Assembly: GCA_023701265.1 (NCBI GenBank)
Contig: JAMPXI010000013.1
Location: 1 to 34,250 of the forward strand
Length of the DNA stretch: 34,250 bases
Reading direction: 5' to 3'
From: Desulfuromonadales bacterium
Lineage (GTDB): Bacteria > Desulfobacterota > Desulfuromonadia > Desulfuromonadales > BM103
In this document: in pieces, positions 14,418-25,158 of the stretch
Layout: the number at the start of each line of letters is the position of its first letter
Numbering within the stretch: position 1 is the first letter of the stretch
Program-made: the position numbers and the translations under genes
Notes under the pieces: model-generated
What the model saw: the letters and a program-made list of their open reading frames with translations, nothing else
The model's database searches: none
Told to the model about the DNA's origin: nothing

Positions 14418-15317
14418 TCAGATTTTGCGGTAAACGGACGGGACCATCTGCTGCAGCGGCAGGCTCAGCCCCAGAAGGGTTTCGGAGTGCCCGAGAAACA
14501 GGAAGCGGCCGCTTTCGAGGTAGCCGGCGAAACGGGTCAGCAGCCGCTCCTGGGTCGGGCGATCGAAATAAATCAGGACGTTGCGGCAGAAGATGATGTC
14601 GAACGACTCGCGCAGGCCGTAATCCGCGTCCATGAAGTTCAGGCGACGGAAACGCACCAGGCTCCTCAGCTCGGGGACGATCCTGACCTGGCGTTGTGCC
14701 GAATCCTTGGCCTTGAGCAGATATTTGCGCCGCAAGGCCGGGGGGATCGGCTCGGCTTTCTCCTCGGCATAAACTCCCTTGACGGCCTTGTCGAGGACAT
14801 CCGTCGAGATGTCAGTGCCAAGGATCTCGAAACTGAAGCCGGGCTGCGTTGCGCGAAACTCGCTGAGCACCATGGCCAGGGTATACGGCTCCTTGCCGGT
14901 CGAACAGCCGGCGCTCCATATCCGCAGAGGCCGCGCAAGTCCGGCTTCATCCTTTGCGATCAGGGCCGGGAGGGCGGTCCGGACAAGAAAATCGAAGTGG
15001 GCCGGCTCGCGAAAAAAATCGGTCTTGTTGGTGGTGACGACGTCGATAAGCTTGATCAGCTCCCCTTCCGGCTCACGGCCGCTGAAGATCAGTTCGGCAT
15101 ACTCCTCGAAACTGCCCAGGCCGAGACTGCGCAGGCGCTTGCGCAGCCGCGCTTCGAGCATGCTCTGCTTGTGCCCCGGCAGCTTGATCCCGCACTGGTC
15201 ATAGACCAGCCGGCTGAATCGCTCGAAGTCCCGCTGGGTCAGGCGCAGATCGAAGGTCTTCAGAGATGGGTGCCGATCGGAGCCGGCGTCTTCCTGTATG
15301 GTCATCCGCCCCGTCAC
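14418..15317 (-). CDS. cheR: CheR chemoreceptor methyltransferase
   Basis: A 299-residue SAM-dependent methyltransferase that methylates glutamates on MCP receptors. An N-terminal helical domain (about 25-90) is followed by the CheR signature TNKTDFFREPAHFDFL (96-111), the SAM-binding motif SAGCSTGKEPYTLAM (135-149), ILGTDIS, and IFCRNVLIYFD. The beta-subdomain loop, where some CheR proteins bind receptor pentapeptides, looks full length beside E. coli CheR but lacks its glycines. The GTG start at 15317 overlaps the protease stop as GTGA; an ATG at 15305 is an alternative. No methylesterase CheB is found in the window, so the demethylation partner must be elsewhere or absent. Identity is firm. 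Confidence 0.95.
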   Translation of the reverse strand: MTGRMTIQEDAGSDRHPSLKTFDLRLTQRDFERFSRLVYDQCGIKLPGHKQSMLEARLRKRLRSLGLGSFEEYAELIFSGREPEGELIKLIDVVTTNKTDFFREPAHFDFLVRTALPALIAKDEAGLARPLRIWSAGCSTGKEPYTLAMVLSEFRATQPGFSFEILGTDISTDVLDKAVKGVYAEEKAEPIPPALRRKYLLKAKDSAQRQVRIVPELRSLVRFRRLNFMDADYGLRESFDIIFCRNVLIYFDRPTQERLLTRFAGYLESGRFLFLGHSETLLGLSLPLQQMVPSVYRKI

Positions 15318-16765
15318 TCGATAATCTTGATCCGCTGCCCCGGCTGCAGCCTATCGGAGAGCTGCATCTCGTTCATCCAGGCGATGCGCGGCCAGAGGTT
15401 CCGGTCGACTGCGTACGCCTGCAGGGCGGCTTCCAGGGTGGCTGCCTTGCCGATCTGCTTGACGGCAATCCGCTGCGGCTTGCGGTTCAGCTTCTCCCGG
15501 TCGGTCAAAGGAGCAAAACTGGCGGCAGGCTGGCCAAGCGTCGCGGCCAACCGCGAAAAACCGGCCTCGTCGGCCAGGCCATGGAACATGAAGACTTCGC
15601 CGCCCTTCTGGAAAAAATGGGAGATAACCCGGGCCTTTTGCTTGCCGTCGGTCACGGTCGAAACCAGCTCCCGGGCCTGCAGCCCATTGATGAAGCGCTC
15701 GGCGGACTGCTGCACGGTGGCATTCATCGACGTGACGAAGGACTGGGCAACCTGCTCGACAGAGCCTTTCTGGATGGCGAACAGGATGACTCCGGCCTTC
15801 TGCGGATGGGTCATCTGCGCCTGGCTCCCCTCACGGGAAAAACCCCACTGGGATGGGATGCGGAACTGCACCTGGGATTGCGGCAGGTAGAACCAGTCGC
15901 CCTCGCGAAACCCCTGGCGCGGGTCCTCGCCGTAGACCAGGCCATCGATCCGGGCCAGAAAAGCCTCCCGGTTGGTTCGATAGCTCTGCCGGGGGAGTTG
16001 ATTGCGCCACTGGGCAGTCTGCGCCCGCACAGCGGCTTCGCGGTCAACCGGACTGGGGTGGGTGGAAAACCATTCCGGCAAGCCGCCGCCCTTCTCCCCC
16101 TCCAGCACCTCCTGCCGCTGCAGGGTCGTGAAGAAATCGGCCATGCGGTTGGTGTCGTAACCGCCTTTGGACGCATATTCCACGCCGAGAGAGTCGGCCT
16201 GACGCTCATCGTCGCGACTGTACTTGAGGAAGAGCAGCCCGGTGCCGGCCTCGAGCATCGGGCCGAGAAGGTTTCCGTAGCTTCCGGCCAGTACCGTACC
16301 CAGCTGCACGCCAATATTGGCAAGCAGCGACTGGCTGTAGTTGCGGGCGGAATGGCGGGCGGTGACGTGGCCGATCTCATGAGCCAGAACCCCGGCCAGT
16401 TCGGCTTCGTCATTGACTGCAGCCAACAGACCGCGGGTGACAAATACATATCCCCCTGGAGCAGCGAAGGCGTTGACCACCGGAGAATCCATCACCTGGA
16501 ACTGCCAGTCGAGGGCCGGCCGGTGCGAGGCCTGCGCCAACGGCCTGGCAACACCGCTCACGTAACTTTGCAGGGCGGCGTCGTCATAGACCCCGTATTC
16601 CTCATCGACCGACTGCCTGGCCTGGAAGCCAAGCTGCCGCTCCTCCTGTTCGCTGAGAAGCATCAGCTCGCTTCGGCCGGTGACCGGGTTGACGGCACAG
16701 CCGCAAAGGCTGGCCAGCACCAGTAACAGCCCACCTGCCGGTTTCCATAACCACGGTATTTTCAT
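15314..16765 (-). CDS. M48-family metalloprotease lipoprotein (BepA-like) with LysM-like tail
   Basis: A 483-residue zinc protease. The N-terminus is a lipoprotein signal (hydrophobic 11-20, lipobox L-C-G-Cys23). The zinc site is HEIGH at 129-133 with the third ligand Glu187 in ERQAD. This is the M48C type of BepA/LoiP, outer-membrane quality-control proteases. After the catalytic domain comes a long extension of about 200 residues ending in a LysM-like segment (TLEAALQAYAVDRNLWPRI, LQPGQRIKII) that may bind peptidoglycan. The ATG at 16765 has GGAGG eight bases upstream; earlier ATG/GTG codons lie too close to that site. It heads the minus-strand locus and overlaps cheR by four bases, an unusual pairing. 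Confidence 0.93.
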   Translation of the reverse strand: MKIPWLWKPAGGLLLVLASLCGCAVNPVTGRSELMLLSEQEERQLGFQARQSVDEEYGVYDDAALQSYVSGVARPLAQASHRPALDWQFQVMDSPVVNAFAAPGGYVFVTRGLLAAVNDEAELAGVLAHEIGHVTARHSARNYSQSLLANIGVQLGTVLAGSYGNLLGPMLEAGTGLLFLKYSRDDERQADSLGVEYASKGGYDTNRMADFFTTLQRQEVLEGEKGGGLPEWFSTHPSPVDREAAVRAQTAQWRNQLPRQSYRTNREAFLARIDGLVYGEDPRQGFREGDWFYLPQSQVQFRIPSQWGFSREGSQAQMTHPQKAGVILFAIQKGSVEQVAQSFVTSMNATVQQSAERFINGLQARELVSTVTDGKQKARVISHFFQKGGEVFMFHGLADEAGFSRLAATLGQPAASFAPLTDREKLNRKPQRIAVKQIGKAATLEAALQAYAVDRNLWPRIAWMNEMQLSDRLQPGQRIKIIE

Positions 16766-16863
16766 CTGCATCACCTCCCGGAAAGATCATCGGGACGAAT
16801 TCATCAAGGATCATGATAACGGCGGCGGGCTCCTGCGCCAAGGACAAAGCTGCATCCCGCTCT

Positions 16864-16891
16864 TTGCAAGCATCGGACCGTATGCTAGGAT
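16864..16891 (+). promoter_or_regulatory. Candidate promoter for the secreted-protein/comEC unit
   Basis: TTGCAA (16864-16869), a 16-base spacer and TAGGAT (16886-16891), preceded by TG as in extended -10 promoters (TGCTAGGAT). It faces right, away from the protease gene, in a 170-base divergent gap. The start would be near 16898, about 38 bases before the ATG. Confidence 0.4.
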
Positions 16892-16892
16892 G

Positions 16893-16914
16893 ATTCAATG
16901 CAATGTTATTGAAT
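16893..16914. promoter_or_regulatory. Dyad at the transcription start, candidate operator
   Basis: ATTCAAT (16893-16899) and ATTGAAT (16908-16914) are exact inverted arms with an 8-base centre. The dyad begins right after the candidate -10 box, so a bound protein would block initiation. No regulator gene is adjacent to suggest which. Confidence 0.35.
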
Positions 16915-16935
16915 GCCGAGGAAGGATACATTGTC

Positions 16936-18075
16936 ATGCCCAAACTTCATTCCTGCCGACTGCTCGTTCTCGCTGTTCTGACCGCGGTTTTCCTCATTCT
17001 GCCCCTCAACTCCGCCCAGGCGCTGACCCAGCGTGACTGGATGATCGTCCTGGTTGACGGCCTGGGCCGCTCGTTCGGATTGCCAGACTCGCCACAACCC
17101 GATGATTACCTTAACATTCTGCAGGGGAAGCGCAACCTGCGGTTTGAAGCCGAGAATGTGCACTCCGAAGACGACGAAGTCTCCACCCTGTCGTTTCTCA
17201 ACTATGGTCCATTCAGCGGTTCCGGATGGCTGCTCGGCACCAGCCGGCCGACCGCAGTCCATCTGCGCTTCGTCCTCCCCCTTGACGGTCGCTATCGACT
17301 CAGCGTTGCGGTCCATCTCCCCGGGCACACGTTGAAAGTCGGCGCACAAGGCTTCACTGCTGACGGTGATGCACAGAAATTCTCAAAAGTTGAGGTGGGC
17401 GAGGTCGCCTTGACCGCGGGGCACCAGGAAATCATCGTCACCCTGCCACCGGGGGGGGCTCTTGACTATTTTGAGCTGGCCGCTCCCAATCTGCCGCCCA
17501 TCGCCCCCGACGGCGGTTGGCAGCCGAATGTGGCACTGACTTGGGACGCATTGGCCGTCACGGCTGTCCAGGCGCTCCATCTCGAGAAGGAATTGCCGCT
17601 GACCGAGCGGTCGTTGGCCGTCGAGGCGGAGACCCTGTCCGAAACCGGTGGAGCCCAGGTTGTCGAGGATGCGCATCTTGGCCGGCCGAGCGGCGGGCGC
17701 TGGCTGCGCACGGCAGCACAGGCAGCCAAGGTCGGCGTGCCGCTGGAGATCGCCCAGGGCGGTTTCTACGACATAGACCTGGCCGTGATGGGGGCAGGGA
17801 TCGACTTGCTGATCAACGGTCAACAATCCCTGGCCATCGAGGGAAAGCCTTACCTCGCTGCGGTCACAACGCCCCCGGTCTTCCTGCCGAAGGGTCCGAA
17901 CCACCTGGAAATCACCCTGCCACCGGGCGGCGGCCTCGACCGGATCGCGGCCAAGGCCCGCCAGTCCGACCTGACAGCACTAACCGCAGCTCTCGGCCTG
18001 ACCCTGGCCGGAGATGCTCCGACCTCCGCCGACCTCGACCGTCTGACCGCCCGCCTTTCATCCGCCGCTCGCTGA
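16936..18075 (+). CDS. Secreted protein with two CBM6/35-like beta-sandwich modules
   Basis: A 379-residue exported protein of unknown function. The signal peptide runs to about residue 29 (cleavage after AQA). Two similar modules follow, each ending in the same turn: TLPPGGALDYFELAA and TLPPGGGLDRIAAKA, preceded by strands like RYRLSVAVHLPG and FYDIDLAVMGAG. The pattern of a long strand, a glycine-rich turn and a LD-x-hydrophobic end strand is seen in carbohydrate-binding modules of families 6 and 35, so glycan binding is a reasonable guess, not shown. I start at 16936 (AGGAAGGA upstream); an ATG at 16903 would put 11 polar residues before the signal peptide. comEC begins six bases after its stop, so they share a transcript. 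Confidence 0.75.
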   Translation: MPKLHSCRLLVLAVLTAVFLILPLNSAQALTQRDWMIVLVDGLGRSFGLPDSPQPDDYLNILQGKRNLRFEAENVHSEDDEVSTLSFLNYGPFSGSGWLLGTSRPTAVHLRFVLPLDGRYRLSVAVHLPGHTLKVGAQGFTADGDAQKFSKVEVGEVALTAGHQEIIVTLPPGGALDYFELAAPNLPPIAPDGGWQPNVALTWDALAVTAVQALHLEKELPLTERSLAVEAETLSETGGAQVVEDAHLGRPSGGRWLRTAAQAAKVGVPLEIAQGGFYDIDLAVMGAGIDLLINGQQSLAIEGKPYLAAVTTPPVFLPKGPNHLEITLPPGGGLDRIAAKARQSDLTALTAALGLTLAGDAPTSADLDRLTARLSSAAR

Positions 18076-18081
18076 TCCGTC

Positions 18082-20427
18082 GTGGCGCCCTACTGGATCC
18101 TCGCTGCCTATGCGGCCGGGATCGGCCTGTCCGCATGCGCACCACCGCCATCCGGCAGCTGGCCGATGCTCGCCGCCGCCGCACTGTTGGTGCTCTGGCT
18201 CCCCTTGCGCCGCAGCATCTGGGCACTCCCCCTGCTCGCCGCCACCCTCGCCCTGGCCGGCTATCTTTGGGCGCAGCAAGCACTCGAGCCGCCGCGCCGG
18301 GCCAACCATGTGTCCCGTTTCGTCACGGCGGAGATGGTGGCGGTGGAAGGCGTGGTACAGCAGGCCGAGCAACTCTGGGACGGCAGCTCCCGCCTCGATG
18401 TTGCTGTCGACCGGGTGGGTACCGGCAGCACGGCGGCCCGAGCCGACGGGCTGGTGCGCCTGACTGTCCGCAAAGGCGATCCCGGGGCGGCCCCCGGTGA
18501 CCGGATCTGCTGGCGGGCGAAACTGCGCAGCCCGCAGCTGTTCGGCACGCCGGGGGAATTCAACTATCCGCGCCACCTGGCCGCACGCGGCATCTATGTT
18601 ACCTCGGCCATCGGCCGGGGCGCAGACCTGGCGCGAATCTCCTCGCCGGGGCCGGACGGACAACTCTGCGAGCGGCTGCGCAACACGATTGCCGCGCGCA
18701 TCGCCAAAGCCGTCCCCGGCGACAATGCCGGGCTGGTGCAGACCCTGATCGTCGGCCTGGGCGGCGGCATTTCGCCGGAGTGCCGGCAACTGTTGAGCGA
18801 CGGCGGCCTCCCGCACCTCTTCTCGATTTCCGGGCTGCATTTCGGCATGCTGGCCATGCTCGCCTACGCCGCAGCCCGCTGGCTCTACAGTCGCAGCGAA
18901 CGCCTGCTGCTGAGCTGCCCGCCGCGCCGCATCCTGCCGCTATTGCTTCTGCTGCCACTGTTTTTCTATCTGCTCCTGTCCGGCAATGCCGCGCCGACCA
19001 AGCGCTCATTCGGGACGATTGCCCTGGCAGCCCTGCTGTTCAGCAGCCACCGGCGCACGCCTCCGCTGGCCCTGCTTTCCACGGTCGCCATCGGCCTGCT
19101 GACCCTCTCCCCCCTGAGTCTGTTCGAACCATCCTTCCAACTCTCTTTCGCCGGAGTTGCGGGCTTGATGGTCTGGATGCCGCGCTGGCAACAGCATCTC
19201 GACGACAAGCCCTCCTGGATCCGGGGAGGCGGCCTGATGCTGCTGACCACCGTGGCCGCCAGTCTGGCAACCACCCCCCTGGTTTTGTGGCACTTCCACC
19301 AGATTGCACCGGCCGGTCTGCTCGCCAACCTGCCCGCCATTCCGCTGGTCACCTGGGGGGCGGTCCCCGCCGGCCTGGCCGGTACGCTGCTGCTCCCGAT
19401 CTCACCCTGGCTGGCCGACCTGTGCTTCGGGATCGCCGGGCAAGTGGTGGCCCTGACCTTGGCGATCACCAAAGGGTGCCTGGCCCTCCCCGGCATGCAG
19501 GCAATCTCCCTGCACATTGCCTGGTATGAGGGGATCGGCGTGCTGCTGCTGACGGCGGCCCTGCTGCCGTTGACCTCCCGCCGGCAGCAGCTGGCACTCA
19601 TTGGCATTGCCCTGTTGCTGTTGATCATGCCGGCACCGATCGGTTACCGGCTGCGGGTCGTCGCCCTCAGCGTCGGCCAGGGAGACGCCACCCTCCTCTC
19701 GCTGGCCGACCGGCATTATCTGGTCGATGGCGGCGGGCTGACCGGTTCCACCATTGACATCGGCGAGCGACTGGTCGCCCCGGCTCTCGGCCGGCTCGGC
19801 GCACGGCGGCTGGCAGGGGTCATCCTGACCCACGATCATCCGGACCACAGCGCCGGACTCCCCTTTGTGCTCGAGCACCTGACCGTCGACGGTTTCTGGT
19901 CGGCAATCCCCCAGGAGCAACTTGAGCCAAATATTTCCGAGATCCTGATTCGCCGCCAAATCCCCGTACACACCTTGCCGGAAGGGTGGACCACGTTTGG
20001 CGGCGGGCACGGCACGGCATTGAACCTGTTCGTGCCTCCGCAGGATGCCGATGATCCGAACGATCGGTCGATTGTCGTCCATGCCGCTGTCGGCGGCGAG
20101 GGGGTGCTGCTCCCCGGCGATCTTGCCGTCAAGGGCTTTGACCAATTGTGCGCCGCCGGCATCCCAGAGCCGGTCACCCTGCTCAAACTCCCCCATCACG
20201 GCAGCCGCGGCTCGCGGCCGGAACGGTTCCTGGACCGCGTAAAACCCGAGCTGACGTTTGTTTCCGCCGGGCGCGACAATCCCTATCGCCTGCCGCATCC
20301 ATCCAGCATCACCGCCTGCCGCGAGCGCAATCTTCCGTTGTACCGAACCGACCACCAGGGAACGCTGACCTTCACTTGTGATGGCGACCCTTGGCAAGTG
20401 CAGTGTTTCGCAGGGGTTAGCCATTGA
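18082..20427 (+). CDS. comEC: ComEC/Rec2 DNA-uptake channel protein
   Basis: A 781-residue inner-membrane protein predicted to carry single-stranded DNA into the cytoplasm during transformation. An N-terminal membrane and soluble segment (about 1-220) precedes the Competence domain with its signature HLFSISGLHFGML and many hydrophobic helices (about 240-520). A C-terminal metallo-beta-lactamase-like domain follows, with VGQGDATLL, LVDGGG, the metal motif THDHPDH near residue 584, and LKLPHHGSRGS. All metal-binding segments look intact, so the nuclease-like domain may be active. The start is GTG, six bases after the upstream stop, which implies translational coupling. No other competence genes are in the window. 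Confidence 0.95.
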   Translation: MAPYWILAAYAAGIGLSACAPPPSGSWPMLAAAALLVLWLPLRRSIWALPLLAATLALAGYLWAQQALEPPRRANHVSRFVTAEMVAVEGVVQQAEQLWDGSSRLDVAVDRVGTGSTAARADGLVRLTVRKGDPGAAPGDRICWRAKLRSPQLFGTPGEFNYPRHLAARGIYVTSAIGRGADLARISSPGPDGQLCERLRNTIAARIAKAVPGDNAGLVQTLIVGLGGGISPECRQLLSDGGLPHLFSISGLHFGMLAMLAYAAARWLYSRSERLLLSCPPRRILPLLLLLPLFFYLLLSGNAAPTKRSFGTIALAALLFSSHRRTPPLALLSTVAIGLLTLSPLSLFEPSFQLSFAGVAGLMVWMPRWQQHLDDKPSWIRGGGLMLLTTVAASLATTPLVLWHFHQIAPAGLLANLPAIPLVTWGAVPAGLAGTLLLPISPWLADLCFGIAGQVVALTLAITKGCLALPGMQAISLHIAWYEGIGVLLLTAALLPLTSRRQQLALIGIALLLLIMPAPIGYRLRVVALSVGQGDATLLSLADRHYLVDGGGLTGSTIDIGERLVAPALGRLGARRLAGVILTHDHPDHSAGLPFVLEHLTVDGFWSAIPQEQLEPNISEILIRRQIPVHTLPEGWTTFGGGHGTALNLFVPPQDADDPNDRSIVVHAAVGGEGVLLPGDLAVKGFDQLCAAGIPEPVTLLKLPHHGSRGSRPERFLDRVKPELTFVSAGRDNPYRLPHPSSITACRERNLPLYRTDHQGTLTFTCDGDPWQVQCFAGVSH

Positions 20428-20480
20428 CGGCCATCAGTGCATCTGTTACTTTTCAGCTCTAGTCAACAGGAGCCGACCGC

Positions 20481-21860
20481 ATGTCAAGATCGACCGTCCT
20501 GGTGGTGGACGACGAAGCCTTCTTCCGGCGCCTTTTCAGCGACATCCTCGCCGAAGAGGGGACCTACGAGATCGAAACCGCCGAATCCGGCGAAGCGGCG
20601 CTGTCCCGGCTTGCTCGCGGCGGCATCGACGTATTGATCACCGACATGGTCATGCCCGGGATTTGCGGCCTCGATCTGGTCCGGCGCGCCCGCTCCCTCA
20701 ACAACCCCCCCGAAGTGATCCTCGCCACCGGCAACGCCACGGTGGAATCCGCCATTCAGGCCCTGAAAAACGGCGCCCGCGACTATCTGCTCAAACCATG
20801 CAATCCCGAACAGTTGCGCCATGTTGTTCGCACCTGCGTCGAACAGCGACGCCTGCTTGATGAGAACACTCTGCTGCGCAGCCAGATTCGCCTTTACCAA
20901 AAAGGCCAGCAACTTTCTTCCCAACTGGATGTCGACACCCTGCTGCACGAAGCCTTGTCCCTGCTTCTCAACGAAACCGGAGAACAGATCCGCGGGCTGG
21001 CATTCTTCGCCAGTCAGGAAGTGATCAACCGGGTTATCTGCGGTACCGGCGCGACCGAGGAGCAGGCGCGGAATCTGGCGGGGGTGCTGCTGCCACACGC
21101 GCTGACCCTTGGCAAAGGGGGGCGGCTGGAAGCGGCACAGGTGGCCCTGCCGGACGGAGCCCCGGCCGATCTTCGCTGCTTTCTGCTGTTCCCTCTGCAG
21201 GCTGACAACGGCATTCAGGGGGCTTTGGTGCTGTTCAACGCCGAGGGGCACCCTTTCCCCGACCGGCTTCCGCACGATGGCCTGGCGTTCCTGGCCGAGC
21301 AGGCCGCTCTCGGCTTCCAGAACGCCTGCCAGTACCAGGGAGCCCGTGATCTGATCTACACCGACGACCTGACCGGGTTGTACAACCACCGTTATCTGCA
21401 GATCGCCATGGAACAGGAGATCCGCCGCGCCGAGCGCTACGGCCTGGAATTCTCGCTGGCCTTCATTGACCTTGATCTCTTCAAGAACGTCAACGACACC
21501 CATGGACACCTGGTCGGCAGCGGCGTGCTGCGTGAGGTCGGAGAGCTTCTGCGCCACTGCGTGCGCGATGCCGACCTGCTGTTCCGTTACGGCGGGGATG
21601 AATTCACCGCCCTGCTGGTAGAAACTGACAGCCGCGGCGCCAAAGTGGTGGCCGAGCGTATCCGCAAAGCGATCGAGGAACACCTCTACGATGCCGGTCA
21701 GGGGAAAACCTGCCGCGTTACCGCCACGGTCGGTCATGCCACCTACCCGGTCCATGCCACCAACAAGCAGGAACTGATCGATCTCGCCGACCGGGCCATG
21801 TACCAAGGGAAGCAATCCCGCAACGTCACGCGCAGTGCGGCGGAGGTTCGGCATTCATAA
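20481..21860 (+). CDS. Receiver-GAF-GGDEF diguanylate cyclase
   Basis: A 459-residue cytoplasmic enzyme predicted to make cyclic di-GMP. The receiver (1-120) has Asp10-Asp11, acceptor Asp55 and Lys105. A GAF-like sensor domain spans about 145-285. The GGDEF domain (about 290-455) has DDLTGLYNHRYL, FKNVNDTHGH and an intact GGDEF (371-375). RDAD (362-365) lies exactly five residues before it, the inhibitory I-site spacing, so product feedback is expected. Start ATG 20481 has AGGAG eight bases upstream. No partner kinase is adjacent on this strand; the kinase on the opposite strand at 11617-14280 is one possibility. It starts 53 bases after comEC. Confidence 0.95.
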   Translation: MSRSTVLVVDDEAFFRRLFSDILAEEGTYEIETAESGEAALSRLARGGIDVLITDMVMPGICGLDLVRRARSLNNPPEVILATGNATVESAIQALKNGARDYLLKPCNPEQLRHVVRTCVEQRRLLDENTLLRSQIRLYQKGQQLSSQLDVDTLLHEALSLLLNETGEQIRGLAFFASQEVINRVICGTGATEEQARNLAGVLLPHALTLGKGGRLEAAQVALPDGAPADLRCFLLFPLQADNGIQGALVLFNAEGHPFPDRLPHDGLAFLAEQAALGFQNACQYQGARDLIYTDDLTGLYNHRYLQIAMEQEIRRAERYGLEFSLAFIDLDLFKNVNDTHGHLVGSGVLREVGELLRHCVRDADLLFRYGGDEFTALLVETDSRGAKVVAERIRKAIEEHLYDAGQGKTCRVTATVGHATYPVHATNKQELIDLADRAMYQGKQSRNVTRSAAEVRHS

Positions 21861-21922
21861 CAGGCTTCCGGCAGGCGTCGCGGGGTTGACGTCTCCCCCC
21901 ACAATTGGGTAAAAGGATTGCG

Positions 21923-21945
21923 CCCCGTTCTATGTACGTACGGGG
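21923..21945 (+). terminator. Weak hairpin between the cyclase gene and hisS
   Basis: CCCCGT (21923-21928) pairs with ACGGGG (21940-21945) and is followed by TCTTTGATTTTC. The stem is short and the T-run broken, so it is at best a weak terminator, or a leader hairpin of hisS. The 119-base gap has no clear hisS promoter beyond a TTGACG at 21886 with a poor -10. Confidence 0.35.
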
Positions 21946-21979
21946 TCTTTGATTTTCTGAGAACTGGAGTGCACTGTTA

Positions 21980-23236
21980 GTGGCTATCACCGGCATCAAG
22001 GGAATGAACGACATTCTGCCCGGCGAAGTTGAAGCCTGGCAGTTTCTGGAAAACAGCGCACGGCAGGTTTTTGCCGCCTTCGGCTACCGCGAAATCCGCG
22101 TGCCGGTGGTCGAGAAAACCGAACTGTTCTGCCGCTCCATCGGCGAAACCACCGACATTGTCGAGAAGGAAATGTACACCTTCGCCGACAAGGGCGGCAC
22201 CTCCATGACCATGCGTCCCGAGGGGACGGCCCCGGTTATCCGTGCCTTCATCGAGCACAAGTTGCACACTCTCGACCCGGTCAGCAAGCTCTACTATCTC
22301 GGCCCGATGTTCCGCCATGAGCGGCCGCAGAAAGGCCGCTATCGCCAATTTCACCAGATCGGCGCCGAAGTGATTGGCCTTGACGACCCGAAGATCGACG
22401 CCCAGGTTCTGGCCATGCTCAGTCATTTCTTCACCATCGTCGGGATCGATGGCGTCAGCCTGCAGATCAATTCGCTTGGCTGTCCGGAGTGCCGCCCGGC
22501 CTACCGCCAGGCACTGTTCACCTTCCTTCAGTCCCGCCTCGGCCAACTGTGCGCCGACTGTCAGCGGCGCGCCGTGACCAACCCTCTGCGAGCACTGGAC
22601 TGCAAGGTGCCCGGCTGCATTGAGGCAACCGTCGGGGCGCCGGCCGTCGTCGACCATCTCTGCGCCGGCTGTGCCCTCCACTTCGAGGCGGTCCGCGGCC
22701 ACCTGACCGGCCTCGACGTGCCATTCACGCTCAACCCGCGCATGGTCCGCGGCCTCGACTACTACACCAAGACGACCTTCGAAATGGTGACCGATCGCCT
22801 CGGCGCCCAGAGCGCCGTGGCCGCCGGCGGGCGCTACGATCGTCTGGTCGCCGACCTCGGCGGCCCTCCCCTCCCGGGGATCGGCTTCGCCATGGGGGAG
22901 GAACGCCTGGCCCTGCTGCTCGGGGCACAAGACGATGCCTCGCCGCGCCCGGCCCTGTTCATCGCCACGCTTGGCGTTGATGCCGAACGCTTCGGTTTCC
23001 GCCTGCTGACCCGCCTGCAGCGCCAGGGGATCTACGCCGAGATGGAATACGCCGGCAAGAGCCTCAAGGCACAGTTGCGGCGCGCCGACAAGTTCGGCGC
23101 GCAACGGGTGCTGATCCTCGGCGGCGACGAACTGGCACGCGGCGTCGCCCAGTTGCGCGACATGGTCGCCGGCAGCCAGGAGGAAGTGCCGCTGGCCGAA
23201 CTCGATGCCCGACTCGGGCTGACTGTTTGCGGTTGA
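21980..23236 (+). CDS. hisS: Histidyl-tRNA synthetase
   Basis: A 418-residue class II aminoacyl-tRNA synthetase that charges tRNA-His. It starts AITGIKGMNDILP; motif 2 is in YYLGPMFRHERPQKGRYRQFHQ; the histidine-binding segment GLDYYTKTTFE and motif 3 region (PGIGFAMGEERLAL) follow, then the C-terminal anticodon-binding domain from about residue 325. Length is normal for the bacterial enzyme. The start is GTG at 21980 with GGAG ten bases upstream. An insert with several CxxC pairs (CPECR, CADC, CAGC, around 170-235) lies in the middle, as in many bacterial HisRS. aspS follows 82 bases later. Confidence 0.97.
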   Translation: MAITGIKGMNDILPGEVEAWQFLENSARQVFAAFGYREIRVPVVEKTELFCRSIGETTDIVEKEMYTFADKGGTSMTMRPEGTAPVIRAFIEHKLHTLDPVSKLYYLGPMFRHERPQKGRYRQFHQIGAEVIGLDDPKIDAQVLAMLSHFFTIVGIDGVSLQINSLGCPECRPAYRQALFTFLQSRLGQLCADCQRRAVTNPLRALDCKVPGCIEATVGAPAVVDHLCAGCALHFEAVRGHLTGLDVPFTLNPRMVRGLDYYTKTTFEMVTDRLGAQSAVAAGGRYDRLVADLGGPPLPGIGFAMGEERLALLLGAQDDASPRPALFIATLGVDAERFGFRLLTRLQRQGIYAEMEYAGKSLKAQLRRADKFGAQRVLILGGDELARGVAQLRDMVAGSQEEVPLAELDARLGLTVCG

Positions 23237-23262
23237 CGGTTCTCCGAAGCGCTCTATATAAT
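23233..23262 (+). promoter_or_regulatory. Sigma-70 promoter for aspS
   Basis: TTGACG (23233-23238) and a perfect TATAAT (23257-23262) are 18 bases apart. The -35 overlaps the hisS stop codon. Predicted start near 23269, about 50 bases before aspS. It would let aspS be made independently of hisS. Confidence 0.6.
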
Positions 23263-23318
23263 ATCAAATTGCCCCGGCTTGACCGGCCGGGCGATCTTCC
23301 CGTGAAGGAGTTCTCCCC

Positions 23319-25112
<1,794 letters not shown>

Positions 25113-25158
25113 CCAACTGGACGGATTCCGGCCGACATTTGAACACGGTCCGACGCTT

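Noticed and set aside
21861-21979. T-box or other riboswitch upstream of hisS
   Set aside because: There is no T-box sequence and the gap is too short; only a weak hairpin is present.
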